From Episyrphus balteatus (lineage: Eukaryota; Arthropoda; Insecta; Diptera; Syrphidae), in assembly GCF_945859705.1 (NCBI RefSeq), contig NC_079135.1, positions 82,592,253 to 82,656,252 on the forward strand: a DNA stretch of 64,000 nucleotides. The letters are read 5' to 3'. The notes below the pieces were generated by a model that was not told the origin of the DNA, did not search any database, and worked only from the letters and a program-made list of their open reading frames with translations. Shown one piece after another: positions 35,061 to 46,914 of this stretch. Positions within the stretch are counted from its first letter, which is position 1, and each line of letters opens with the position of its first letter. A program made the position numbers and the translations under genes.

Positions 35061-36391
35061 TTTTTATCTAAACTCAGGTGCCTATACTCCAAAAAGGTGT
35101 TGTTTTCATAAAAAAAATATTCAAAACTGTTTTATTTATTGAGATAGGAAAACATGTTAGCTATATATACATTTATACATGTTTGCTAATTTAAATCTTA
35201 ATCGAAATAAAAACTAAACTAAATATGACGATTGACGAACCTATAAAATAAATTTGAGCGTTTTATGAAAAAATTTTCAAAAATACTTGAAAAATTAATA
35301 ATTTTCAACTTTTATTAATATTGATTTTATCGAAAAATTAGTTTATGCTTAGGATTTTAACTGAAATCTAAGATGGCGGCCAAAAGGAGAATTTCGAGGG
35401 TGAAAACAATCGGATGTGAAAAGAAAATTTTGCGGCTTGATACAAACTGCTAGGTAACCCATAGAGGTACAAATTTCCTAAATTAACTGGACTATGAATT
35501 TTACAGCGAAGGTTCCATTGACCATAGCTAAATAATGAAATACTAAAAAATAGAGTAAGTAACAAAGAAATTTGACTGATTTGAGCAAACTGCCGCCTAA
35601 TTAATGCGGTATTCGTTTGATTTTCTGTTTATCGTGTTCATTATTAAACGATATTAATGTTAATGTACAATTAAATTAAAACTATTGTTTGTCAAATTTA
35701 TTACCAGTGAAAAAGTACATTTAAACTTTTTTCTCAAATTTTGGATTTCGAAGAAGAAAAACTTTAACGCGAGTGATACTATAGATTATAGATAAGGATT
35801 TCGCTTTTCTGCTTTTGTGACGATTTGTAAGATATATAATCAAAGTCAGTTACAGAATTTATCAGCATCCAAATTATAACATCACTTCTACTGAATCGAA
35901 TAAAATATTCTAGATAGATAACTTACTGAGATACCGATTGTCTTACACTACACTCAGACAAGTAATTTTTGATAAGACGCAATTTGCAAAGGGTTTGAAA
36001 TTTGCACATTATAAGATGCAAATTTTTTTTTTGCATCGTCAATTTATTTTGGAAGTCCTTCTTGTAGCTTGTCTACCATTGATAAATAAATAAATTCAAC
36101 GAGTAGAGAAGATAGTGCGAACATTATTTTCTGAATTTATTTTGAATTAATTGACTAAAAAAGTGATTTCAAAATTTTATATCATTGCATTCAAATTCAA
36201 ACATAAGTGCTTTGACAACCGTGAGTCTTGCATTCATGATGGTAGTTTGTTCTTAAAATAAATGGATGGCACGTCGCACTGTTGTCCAAAATGACTTATC
36301 TCGTTGCAAAAATCATAACTTTTGAACGGATTAAGGTAGCGGTACAAATTTCCAGGGCTGATACACCAATTAATTTCAAGAAAATTGTTTT
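35061..36391. other. Intergenic stretch, no repeat pairs detected
   Basis: A+T-rich sequence without recognisable coding motifs, tandem arrays or TIRs. It may be single-copy DNA. Confidence 0.4.
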
Positions 36392-36694
36392 ACAGGGTGT
36401 TTAGGAATCATCGGCCGAAAACAGATTTTCTTAAAAAAAATGTTTAAATTAAAATTGGTATGCCATTTTATAGAAATCACTAATCCACATCTAAAAACAA
36501 AATTTCAAAAAAATACAATGTCCCGTTTTCGAAAATTTTATTTTTCAAAAAAAATTTTTAAATTCGACTTTTTTTCAAATGCCCATAACTCCCAAAATAT
36601 ATGGCTGCGATTTTTTTAATTATTTTTCTGATAACTGTCACCACCTACCCTATCTACCGTTTTCGTTTCGACGTTAGCTTTTGGGACACCCTGT
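36392..36694. mobile_element. 303-bp element with ACAGGGTGT ends
   Basis: ACAGGGTGT at 36392-36400 is repeated in complement at 36686-36694 (GGGACACCCTGT). The termini resemble those of the 14783-28173 foldback. The interior 36440-36560 is the reverse complement of the Helentron-like sequence at about 32655-32745 (TGGCATACCAATTTTA and TTTGTTTTTAGATGT landmarks). It is therefore either a chimera or shares an ancestral module. No TSD is clear. Confidence 0.65.
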
Positions 36695-37750
36695 ATATCA
36701 GCCAAACTTTCTATTTTTTGTTATGAAAAGAAAAATGAGCTTCTTTGAACGTTTTTTTTTTCGGTTTTGCTTAGAAGGTAAAACTTCGCGTTTTTTCCCA
36801 AAATTTTGAACTATTAAGTTTTGCTTTCAAGCCATAGAAATTCTGGACAAAATAATAAGGACAATCATAAACACAAGACTCAAAAAAAAAAAATAAAACC
36901 AAATATTATGCACTAAAAGAGGGAGAGAAGTGTTTATGAACAAACTTTTTCCCATAACAGTATTTTTAATACTTAGAATAAATTTTGAAAACAAACTTTT
37001 GTCACAAAAATATCCCAACAAGACAAAATTCATTCAGCTATTTCTTCTGTTTTTTTGTTTCGGTTATATAAATTATTATCTACTCAATAATGCCTAGCAA
37101 CAATTTTGGTTCTTCTACTGTCCACATGAAGGATTCCCATATTTAACTGGATAGTGCGCAGGTTGAGTGTGGCGTATGAGTATCTTTTTCTAAATGTTTT
37201 TTTTTCTTGTTTTGCTAAATTTTTTACTCAATATATCAAAACATAAACAGCTGAGATTCAGTTCTATTTAGTTTTCCTTTAAAGGATGTTTTAATTTTCT
37301 TCTTTTACAGTTAAAATTATTGCAGAAATAATTATTTACTTAAGTTTTCTTACTATGTAAGAAAGAATATAATATCATAGTAATATTAATGGAAAAAATT
37401 CAGAAGGTTTAACACTTTTTCTAGGTTATCCTTTCATGTGATTGGAGTTGCCTTGCGCTTAATTTATGCATCTAAGAAAACAAAATGAATCAACAAGTAG
37501 TTTGTCTCTATTTACTGGTATGTCATTGAATTTCAATATTAATTTTTATGGTTATATTGGGTCCGAAACAATCAATTAATTTAGTGTAGAGTTATTAAAA
37601 ATTGAAATTTTATAATAAAGGTAAAAATTAACAAAAATATAGTATTATATGGCTTACTCTTTTTACTCTTTGGGAAATCATGACTAGATGAATTTTGGAG
37701 TAGATTATCAACTGAAACCTTATTCTTAATTAAATCCTTAAAAAACCTGT
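36695..37750. other. Intergenic stretch, no supported feature
   Basis: AT-rich, with short T runs and no TIR or coding motif seen. Confidence 0.4.
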
Positions 37751-39254
37751 TAATACAGTAAAATAAGGAGAAAAAAGGGGTAAATCTCGGAATGAATGTT
37801 AGTAGAAATTTTTTTTGGTCAATATCTTCCTTTTGCCATTCTATAACATATCTCAAAAGTCTAGAAAAATCTCATGTCCGCTTGTCGCGATTTCAAGGTC
37901 AAATCGCGAAATGGAGATTTTCAAAATTAGCAAAAATAGGCTATGGTATTATTTACACATATGATACATGATTTCAAGGTATTTTTTAATGCTGATTCCA
38001 AAAAATCTAAAATCAAGACAATCTGACGTCTCTGGAAAAAGTTATACCTGTTTTTCATCTGTCAACTCATATTATTATAACAGTTGCAAACTTACTGCCG
38101 AAAAACCCTTAAAAGTTATGGTAGATGAACCGAATTTTGCATGAAGATTTAAGAATCCATCATTATTAAAAATCAAAACAATCCCTTACAAAAAATATAT
38201 ATACCTACGAAATAATGGTATTTTTTGATGGAGGGGCAAATTTTAGGATATGCACTAAAGAAGATTCTTGTTCATCTTAGGAATAAGTGCAAATAGGCTA
38301 TTTTTTTCATTTTAATCTTTGTTTGGATATTCTTTAACTACCCTCAAAAATCTAAAAAAATCTCATGTCCGCAAGTCCTAATTTTCTTGGTTTGAAAATA
38401 AGGTGCAGATTATAAAAAATTAATAAGAAAAGTTTAAATTTTTATATGTATACCAACATAAGCGACATGATTTAAAGGTATTTTTTAACACTAATTCCAA
38501 CAAAACTCACAAACAAGTCAACCTGACCATCCCTGAAAAGTAATGCACCTTATTCATGTTGATCTGACACAAATATCTGAAGTGTAGTTTTCCAATTTTT
38601 TAAAATCTGCACCTTATTTTCAAACCAAGAAAATTAGGACTTGCGGACATGAGATTTTTTTAGATTTTTGAGGGTAGTTAAAGAATATCCAAACAAAGAT
38701 TAAAATGAAAAAAATAGCCTATTTGCACTTATTCCTAAGATGAACAAGAATCTTCTTTAGTGCATATCCTAAAATTTGCCCCTCCATCAAAAAATACCAT
38801 TATTTCGTAGGTATATATATTTTTTGTAAGGGATTGTTTTGATTTTTAATAATGATGGATTCTTAAATCTTCATGCAAAATTTGGTTCATCTACCATAAC
38901 TTTTAAGGGTTTTTCGGCAGTAAGTTTGCAACTGTTATAATAATATGAGTTGACAGATGAAAAACAGGTATAACTTTTTCCAGAGACGTCAGATTGTCTT
39001 GATTTTAGATTTTTTGGAATCAGCATTAAAAAATACCTTGAAATCATGTATCATATGTGTAAATAATACCATAGCCTATTTTTGCTAATTTTGAAAATCT
39101 CCATTTCGCGATTTGACCTTGAAATCGCGACAAGCGGACATGAGATTTTTCTAGACTTTTGAGATATGTTATAGAATGGCAAAAGGAAGATATTGACCAA
39201 AAAAAATTTCTACTAACATTCATTCCGAGGTTAAACCCTTATTTAACTGGATTA
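37751..39254. mobile_element. 1.5-kb palindromic (foldback) element with repeated arm modules
   Basis: The inverted arms run about 37751-38420 and 38596-39254, centred at 38507/38508. CTCATGTCCGC at 37871 and 38362 has exact mirror partners at 38643 and 39134. Each arm carries two copies of a roughly 495-bp module: AAAATCTCATGTCCGC recurs, as does ACATGATTT-AAGGTATTTTT at 37966 and 38466. The outer ends read TAATACAGTAAAATAAGG and the complement of TAATCCAGTTAAATAAGG. It is non-coding and the superfamily is unknown. Confidence 0.83.
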
Positions 39255-39276
39255 TGTACATAATACAAAAGCTATA

Positions 39277-39669
39277 CTGCCGTGCTAAGCAAAAAGGGCG
39301 CATATCCATTTTTGTAGTTTTGAGATAAATGCATTTTATTGAAAAAGTAAATAGTTGAGAATTGTATATGTATGTTCTCAACTTCAAAAGTGATTTTAAG
39401 CAACTTGTGGTAGGAAATATATATATATTATTTCACACAATATTAATATAATATTCAAAAGTGTTAGAAAAACATGCATTTTTCTGTTAGGGAATACAGC
39501 GGAGTAATATCGTTGTGCTCATCTTCGTTGACTATTTTGAGCCACTTTGAATTGGAAATGCTATGTTTTTAGTAAATATATAAATAAGGCATTGTTTTAG
39601 GATGTCAAATATACCCTTAACTCATTTTTGGATTTTTGGCTCACACGGCCTTTTTGCTTAGTACGGCAG
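39277..39669. mobile_element. 393-bp TIR element with CTGCCGT-CTAAGCAAAAAGG ends
   Basis: CTGCCGTGCTAAGCAAAAAG at 39277-39296 matches the complement of 39650-39669 with one mismatch. TA precedes the left end, but the right flank is AATAAG, so a TA target is not proven. The interior is non-coding. It lies just right of the long palindrome. Confidence 0.75.
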
Positions 39670-40110
39670 AATAAGCCTTATTTAAGTGAGAAAGTTCATA
39701 AGATTGGGGCAGCCGAGGCAGTGCCACGGCTCCAAGAGAAATTACACTATGCAGTAAAGAAATCCTATATATAAATAAAATACAACTCAGATCTTAAAGA
39801 AACTGGGATTTCATTATAAATAAAGTTTTTTAGAGAGACCTTTCTTTGGATATCTCACTCAATGCATTTGGAGGAAGTTATTTTAAACCAATTTTTTTTT
39901 TCAAAAATTTTGAACCTTAAAGCATTGCATAGTAGGGTGGATCGATTTTAATTTTATTTTTTATTTTCAAATTCGCATAGTAATAAAAAGTTGAATCCTT
40001 CATAAACGAACAAAACGTAATGCTTAAAATTTTTAAATAATTTCATTTTATAATACCCCTTCCCCTTCCAAAAAGGGGACTTGAATCATCTAAAACATAT
40101 TCTCCACTTC
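39670..40110. other. Interval between elements
   Basis: AT-rich, no supported feature. Confidence 0.4.
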
Positions 40111-42389
40111 CACCGGCGGATCCAGGGGGGGGGCACGGGGGCACGTGCCCCCCCCAGAACTGGTTCATACTTAAAGCAAATCAAATTATACGAGTTGTTA
40201 AAATATATGAATTATAACAGAAAGAACTTGAGTGAAACTCTTGTCTATTTCTGGCTGAAAATGCGAATTTTATTGTTTGTTGCTCCACCTCACAAATAAA
40301 TAAATCATTATTTTTTTTTTCGATTTAAAGAAATAATAAATTTTCTAAGTGTTTTTTTTTAACTTCAAAGTGATTTTGGTGAAAAATTTTGATATGGACA
40401 CCGACAATTAAGGTATGAATTGTATTCTAAAAAAAAATTTAATTGTATATGCAACTCTATTTTTTCATACGAAGGGGTTGAAATAGGGTAGAGTTGCTAG
40501 TAGCCGGCCCCTTAAGGATTTTGTCTCATAAAATCAAGCACAGAAACGTCAAATATCAACATTTTCGAATAATTCTTGAAATAAAATGTACTTTATTTGT
40601 TAATTTTTCGGTATGGTTAAAAACAAAAAGTTAATAATAGTTCCCAAAAATATTTTATTTAAGTTTTTGTATAAAAAAAGTCCGATTCTCCTAAATCCGT
40701 CCTTTGTTTCCTATTTTCGGCCATCTAGTATCCCATTTCCGGCCACTTTATTAGGTCAAGCTCAAATAAATTTAATGTTTTTCTTTAAAATTTTTGTGTT
40801 TTAAGAATTTAGAAAAAAATTTTTTGATTGTTAATAAGTTATAACATCGAATGATTCAAAAATTCCCCCATTTTTTAAACTTTTATCAATAAAAGGGGGC
40901 CGAATACAGGAAACTCTTGAATTTCAAAGCTTTTTTTTGTGTTCTATCACCGGCCCCCACAAAATTCACATTTTTTCCTATTTAAAACCTATTTTATTTA
41001 AAGAATAATATATATTTAATAAGAAAAACAATATTTCAAAGCATTAGCTCTGAAATTGTTTCCACAAAACACTAATTACGATAGTAGGTTTCGGCAGTAA
41101 AATTACAAAAAAACCATACCCGATTGGATCACTTCACAAAAAGTTATTTTTTCTAGGAAAACTGAATAACAAGAATAATAAGAATAATGTAATTTTAGGA
41201 GAGACATTTCAAAGAACAGCATAAGAGCAAAAATTTGGAATAAATCCTACTAAATCACTGGTTATAACGATTTTTCTAAAAGGTGGCCGGCTACTGGAGA
41301 GGGAACTAGGCAACTCTACCCTACAGCCTACACACTTAAAAAATTTTTTTTACATTAGTGTTTTTAAAATAGCGCAACCCGCCACAACATTGCATAACCT
41401 TGATATTATTGAACTGCTGGATATGTAAAACAATCTTGCATTTCAAGAATTTGCCCAAGTTTGCACCCCTGAAAATAAAGACCCCTTGAAAAAAGCGACC
41501 CTTACTTATAGACTTTTATAAATATTATGTTATTGAGAAAATTTCTCCAGGGATACCTTTATCCTTATATGTAAAGAAATAGTGTTCCAAATTTCAAAAG
41601 AATCGGTGCAGTAGTTTTGAAGTTATGAGGGGCACCGGCTTGAAAACATTAGTTGTGGGGAGAACGATTTAAAATTTTTAACCCTGGACTAAAACGTTCG
41701 TAAGCGAAGTATTAAAATACTCATAACTTGGTCAATTTGGCTCCAATAGACCTACAATTTGAACACAATATTCTTGAGATATAAAAAATTTTATTGCAAA
41801 TAAAAACCCAGGAAAAAAGTACCTATGTTTCATTTTTTTTTACTCTTAGGAACTTTAATATTTTTTATTAGAATGAAGTCTTTAGTATTTGATTAAAAAC
41901 TAGGTCATTAAAAAATGGTATAAATATGTCCATAATATTGCAAAATTTTATACAAAATCAATTAAAAACGAAAACATTTTTTTTCTACATTTCATCTTTA
42001 AAACTTAATTTCTCAAAAACTATTTAATGAAACAACTTGACTCAAAAAATAAAATAAATAACTAACTATAAGAAAAGTTAAAGCACAGGGTTGTACGTGC
42101 ATTTTATGATTTTTAATATTTTTTTTTTTCTACGGGCTAATCGGGAGGTAAATGGGTAAGCACTTAAGTGGCTTTTACTTTACCAAGAAAATGAAAATTT
42201 TTCCTTCCGAATAACTTTTTTGTCATTTGGTACCTATTTGACTAAAAAACAGCACTGTGCGTCGTTAAAATTCGTTGCTTGTCAGTCAGTCGTATGATAC
42301 TTCACTTTATTTCTAACTGTTATCGCTGATTTTTTTGCCAATCCGTCCCTTGTGCCCCCCCCCAGAAAAAAATCCTGGATCCGCCCTTG
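40111..42389. mobile_element. Non-autonomous hAT element (family E)
   Basis: The left end CACCGGCGGATCCAGG and the complement of the right end CAAGGGCGGATCCAGG form a 16-bp imperfect TIR. They are flanked by a perfect 8-bp duplication TCCACTTC (40103-40110 and 42390-42397). Subtermini contain runs of G or C (GGGGGGGGGCACGGGGGCAC on the left, TGTGCCCCCCCCC on the right). No transposase is present; the short ORFs spanning the ends are composition artefacts. It hosts the TA-flanked element 40486-41321. Confidence 0.93.
40486..41321. mobile_element. 836-bp TA-flanked MITE inside hAT-E
   Basis: The inverted termini GGGTAGAGTTGC are perfect over 12 bp with TA on both sides (40484-40485 and 41322-41323), as expected for Tc1/mariner-type MITEs. 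TAGCCGGCC words follow the left end and precede the right end in complement. CCGGCC-type words (for example TTCGGCCATC and CCGGCCACTTT) recur inside. No transposase. Confidence 0.8.
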
Positions 42390-42469
42390 TCCACTTCTAG
42401 AAATCTTAAATTTCGATGTTCATACTTTTCGTCACAGTACACATAAAAGGGTAATATATTCCGAGCTGA

Positions 42470-42514
42470 CATTGGTCGCCAAATTGTCAAAACATGACAA
42501 ATTGGCGACCAATG
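42470..42514. repeat. 20-bp-stem hairpin
   Basis: CATTGGTCGCCAAATTGTCA is followed after five bases by TGACAAATTGGCGACCAATG, a 20-bp stem with one mismatch and a very short loop. The stem is perfect enough to extrude or to form an RNA hairpin if transcribed. No terminator-like T tract adjoins it. Confidence 0.8.
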
Positions 42515-42627
42515 CACAGTGCGTTGACTAGTGGACAAAAATAAAAAAAACAAATATGCAATATTGATCTTCTAAGCTATGGAGCTGGTCAAGCATATGT
42601 AAAATTACTGTTTTTGGCTGTTTTTAA

Positions 42628-43245
42628 TTGAATCATTTATTTTCAAAACATGATAAGTCCACTTTTTTTCAAAATTCGTTTTTTTGACTAAATTTGTACT
42701 CCAGGGATAACCACGTCTGTCTTTAAAATATGAAGTATCTACTCCATCTATATCCGATTTTACAGCTACGCGAAATATTTTTTTAGTATCAAAAACAGAA
42801 TAAGTCCCGGACTTATCATCTTTTGAAAATAAACAACAGCTTCTTTTTGTGTAAATGCTATATTCGACTAATGATTGAAAATCTTAAGTTTAGAGCTACT
42901 TTAAAGTTAAATAAGTAGTCCGGACATTGTATTTTAATCTCTAATACAATTGTTTGATAGACTGGGGCTAAAAGCAAAATTGTATATCCATTTTAAAACT
43001 AATTTCACATCCGTTTATTTTCAAAGTATGATAAGTCCAAAAGCGTTTTTATTTTTTATCTTTTGAACTATTGCTCCAAAAATTAAAAACGAAACGGTAT
43101 TTTGTAGCTAGGCAAGAGTCCTACAGAATATATTTTTTATAAATTTTGCTACGCATATCAAAAGAAAATAGAACGTTTTTTTCTTCTCCTGAAAAATTAA
43201 AAATCATGGACTTATCATGTTTTGCAAATAAATGATTCAATTTTG
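42628..43245. mobile_element. 618-bp inverted-repeat element with GATAAGTCC words
   Basis: ATTGAATCATTTATTTTC and AAACATGATAAGTCCA at 42628-42664 are matched in complement at about 43207-43245. Further GATAAGTCC words occur at 42805-42825 (palindromic AAGTCCCGGACTTATC) and near 43028. It is non-coding and no TSD was resolved. Confidence 0.7.
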
Positions 43246-44038
43246 TTTTGCTCATTTTGGGGGATTAACGGGACTTTCAAAAGCACTGAAAAAAATTTTA
43301 GTCATTGTGATAGCTCGAGATTTTATTTTTGTGCATTTTCGTTTGGTTCGTGTAAGAAAAGTACCAACGTTTTATTTTTTTTATTTGTGAATAATAATCA
43401 TGGATATATTGAGAACTTGTATGAGTTGTATTTAATTTTTTAAACAAATTTGAATTCTAGTGAATTATCGAAAAAAGTTCCTTTTTAAGGCATAAAATTT
43501 CATCTAAATTAAGCCCACAAAGTTGTAGTATCAAATTGTAGCACAATGATTTATGGAATTATCTTGTGTTGTTATTGTTCTTTGAGAACACGTTTAGTTT
43601 CATTGCTAACTTTTGCTAACCTTCAAAATATTTGACTTTTTGTAGGCCAAAGTCGGACCAGAAAAAATGAACGACTTTTTGAAAGGTGGATTTGTTTTGG
43701 CAAAAACAGGGGAGAAGATGAAGATATTGACTTTATTTTGAATTAGTTAAGTACTAGCAACTGCCACATAAAGTGTTTTAAGAAAAAAATTGATAAATTT
43801 CGACATAAATCTTGATCCGAGGGAGAAGCAATGCATACAAAACAGCTTTTTAACGCTCTTTTCCATTTTGGTTATGTTTATAAATTAATTTTAGCAAAGT
43901 ATAGTAACATTTTTAGTGTCGTTACACTGTATTAATATTTAACTTTGCGGAAATGTAAAGTTTTCATGCTAATTTTTGCTAACCTGAAAAATTTTCAACA
44001 TTTCTAGGACAAGGTCAAAAATTTAAAAATTTATAAAA
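43246..44038. other. Interval with a duplicated TTGCTAAC-TTTCTAGG segment
   Basis: A roughly 55-bp segment near 43603-43657 (TTTTGCTAACCTTCAAAATA, then TTTTTGTAGGCCAAAGTC) is repeated with divergence at about 43967-44025 (TTTTTGCTAACCTGAAAAAT, then TTTCTAGGACAAGGTC). Each copy ends in something like an intron branch/acceptor arrangement. The second copy lies just before the 44039 ORF. Confidence 0.5.
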
Positions 44039-44311
44039 ATGGATTTTTTTATAAAAAAATCACGAATTGAATATGTAAATAATTGTTCTGTATCAATTGA
44101 CTCAAACCTCGAGGATGGGAACAATGTTCATGCTTTCGTCGAGAAGCATCATGAAGCTAATCTTAAAAATAGACTTACACTTCCTGTTAGCATTTTAACA
44201 TATCTGCATAATGTATCCCCTCTTGATGAAGGGGAACTAGTCGTGGAAGACACAAACACTACATTTAGAAGCGTCGTCAAAGACGAAAAAGGAAAATTTG
44301 CAAGCGTTTAG
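44039..44311 (+). CDS. Hypothetical 90-residue protein or exon
   Basis: This ATG-to-TAG frame of 90 residues has a mixed, protein-like composition (MDFFIKKSRIEY at the start, HAFVEKHHEANLK in the middle, SPLDEGELVVEDTN near the end), less low-complexity than other local ORFs. A TTTCTAG acceptor-like site lies about 30 bp upstream. No domain, signal peptide or membrane segment is recognised. The start resembles the N-terminus of some transposon-encoded proteins, so it could be a transposase or captured-exon remnant. Chance remains quite possible. Confidence 0.3.
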   Translation: MDFFIKKSRIEYVNNCSVSIDSNLEDGNNVHAFVEKHHEANLKNRLTLPVSILTYLHNVSPLDEGELVVEDTNTTFRSVVKDEKGKFASV

Positions 44312-44320
44312 CCACTAAAG

Positions 44321-44610
44321 TGGGCGTGGCAGATGGCGGAGAGGGTCAAAACTATTTTATATTTTTTTAACTCATCTAGGTAATCAAATTTCCTAAATTT
44401 GGTGCAAATGGTGCAAACCGTTTTTAAGGTATAAACAATCATATACAAAAGTAGGCGTGGCAAGGGGCGGAAAGGGTCGAAACTATTTTTTTATTTTTAC
44501 ACTCATCTAGATAATCAAATTTCCTAAATTTTTATCAAATGGTGCACGCCGTTTTTTAGATATAAATTATCATTTACAAAAGTGGGCGTGGCAGGGGGCG
44601 TGAAAATTTT
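44321..44610 (+). repeat. 131-bp tandem repeat, about 2.2 copies, with TGGGCGTGGC boxes
   Basis: TGGGCGTGGC (or TAGGCGTGGC) starts at 44321, 44452 and 44583, an exact 131-bp period. The copies share GGGTC-AAACTATTTT, ACTCATCTAG-TAATCAAAT and AAATGGTGCA-CCGTTTTT. It follows directly after the 90-residue ORF. The boxes resemble binding sites of C2H2 zinc-finger GC-box factors, but function is not shown. Confidence 0.9.
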
Positions 44611-45005
44611 GTCAAATTTTTTAGAATTTCTCTTTATTACATCTACAAGAGTTTTTCGTTGCAAAATCAATTCCTTTTTGGAAAATTGATTTTTGTCCAC
44701 TATCTCCATACACTCGCCGCACTGTGCAATGTCAGCTACCGAATTCTTAATTGTTTAAATTACCGACGAAAAACGCACAAAAACCGATAAACGCACACCA
44801 CTAATTTTTAAACAAATATTGACCATTTTCCGCCTTGAAACACGAAGAAAATTTGTTATTTTTCAATTTATAATTTTTTCAAATGACATTTTAAAAATTA
44901 AAACAAAACAAATTTACTGCGATTGAAAAATAAAAATTAAAGGGCGACCTGACAGATTGGTGCCCATTTTTGACAAACAAATTTTGACAACGTTCGGAAG
45001 ATATT

Positions 45006-45457
45006 GGGCACGTTCAGGAAATATTAGGGACTAGATAATTAGGTAACGTCATCTTCTGAACGGAGATTTGAGTAAATTGACTAAATTTGTTTGGATCTGA
45101 TGTTATTGTCAAACTTCTAAAATTATTGAATAATTTTACAGATCGCATGGGGCAGAAACCAAATTTCACTTAACTTTAATAAATAAATAATATTAATTAT
45201 AACCGATAGTGCACTTTTTACTCGTTTTTCACATAAATAGATTTAATTTTGCTAACATAATTCTATAATTAAAAACAATCAGCTGTCATGTTGACAAAAA
45301 AAACTTTCCTAAATTTTTAGGGAGAATTTTTTTGCCTAACTTTCCAGTCAGCTTTCCAACAAAATTACCTAAATTGGAAGGATTTTTTTGACAGTTGACC
45401 AATCAGAGAACGAGAAATTACCTAAATATTTAGTCCCTAACGTTTCTGAACCTGCCC
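45006..45457. mobile_element. 452-bp TIR element (MITE)
   Basis: GGGCACGTTCAGGAAATATT, then AGGGACTAGATAATTAGGTAA on the left, is matched with a few mismatches by the complement of 45411-45457. The flanks share ATT but no longer duplication is convincing. It is non-coding and the superfamily is undetermined. Confidence 0.75.
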
Positions 45458-46422
45458 ATTACCTTATTATGTGTATTGTGACTTTTCGTAATAGGTACAT
45501 ACTATTTTTTTTTTAATATATTAAAAAGTCAAGTACCTACTTGTTTTTTTTTTTATTTATCACAACCCAGTGAAACATGGCTTTAAAAATAAATTATGTT
45601 GAAAAAAAAAAATACATATAATTTTTTTAGCCTAAATGCATAGGCGTGTTCACTTTAAACTTATATCTGTAAACCTTGACTTGTTTCTAAACTTTGGTCC
45701 GCAGATATGTGCATCCGAATGTAAAAAAAAAATGTTTCGATGCGAGCAACTCATTAACCAGGCCTTCAAGAATTTTTTTTTAGTAATGACTTGAGCTTAA
45801 AAAGACCTTTCATTTGATATCTGACTTGATTAAGAGAAAACAAATATTTTTCCCCGAGAGGCCCCTGCAGCTCAACGAGATTCTTCATTAACTAGCTATT
45901 TTGCCACAAAACCTAGGCTCCATTTATTTAAGGTATTCATTGGTAAAAATGGTATGATATTTTACAAGAGAATCAAGTGTATACGAATACCATAATCCTC
46001 CTAAGTCCTAACATGTAAAAATTGGATTTTTATCCATCATTAATACTTCCCATGACAAGAATTGATGGTGAGTTTATTACTATTTTACTAAACTCCTAAT
46101 TTTCCAGGAAGTCAAAGAAATCAATTTGACCTACGAGTTAAGATAATATTTCATTTAATGTTTATGTTCATATTTTACGTGAACTTTGCCTCTGATACGT
46201 CTGTAAGCCTTTTTGATTGAAGTTTTATTATATACCTACGAATTTATTTTGATATTTCACATACTCGTACATAGTCTCATAGTCATGATGAATCGGTCAT
46301 CTCTCTTCTTTGACTATCGATTGGAAAGATTTGCATTTGTTGGAGAATTGATTTTGGTAGTCTTACTTATATGTATCTATATTTATCATTAAAGGAAAAC
46401 AACTTATTGGACATATACATTA
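45458..46422. other. Intergenic stretch
   Basis: No supported gene or repeat pair. A CCTTTCATTTGATATC word lies at about 45808. Confidence 0.4.
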
Positions 46423-46914
46423 GGGTGTGTCACTTTTGTATAGCCGAAAAAAGCACTCTAATTTTGCAATGTAATAGTGGTCAAAAGTTTTATTAGGGTC
46501 TAAGGTTTCATAATTTGTAAAAAAAAAAAATTATAATATCGTTCGTCTTTGGCTCGCTCAAATCGGTTGAAGTTGTTGAGAAAAAAACGAATTTATATGA
46601 AAAAAGGATTTTTTTTCCTTCGCTTATTTTTCGCAGCTTGCTTACTAATTGAACTAAGTGTTCAATTCCAACAAATATAGCCTAAAAAAAGCCTAAAAAT
46701 ATTTTATATACTTGTTTTTGTATCCAAACATATATTTCAATAATTTAATAATTCTAAAAATCCAAATTTCTTCGATTTCTTCCTATATTTTGAGCTAGCC
46801 AAAGATATTAATTAAAATGAAAATTGTAAAGGCAGGATTTCATTTTGATAAGCAATGCAACTTTTAAAAGCTATTACATTTAAAAATTCCATACTTTAGC
46901 ATTTTGCAACACCC
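46423..46914. mobile_element. 492-bp TA-flanked MITE candidate with GGGTGT ends
   Basis: The short inverted termini GGGTGTGTCA and complement GGGTGTTGCA lie between TA dinucleotides (46421-46422 and 46915-46916). TIR identity is short, so the call rests on combined ends, TA flanks and small size. Confidence 0.5.

Noticed and set aside
40081..42553. ORFs reading RRIQGGGTGARAPP and GGSRIFFWGGAQGTD
   Set aside because: Translations of the G/C-run TIRs of hAT-E.
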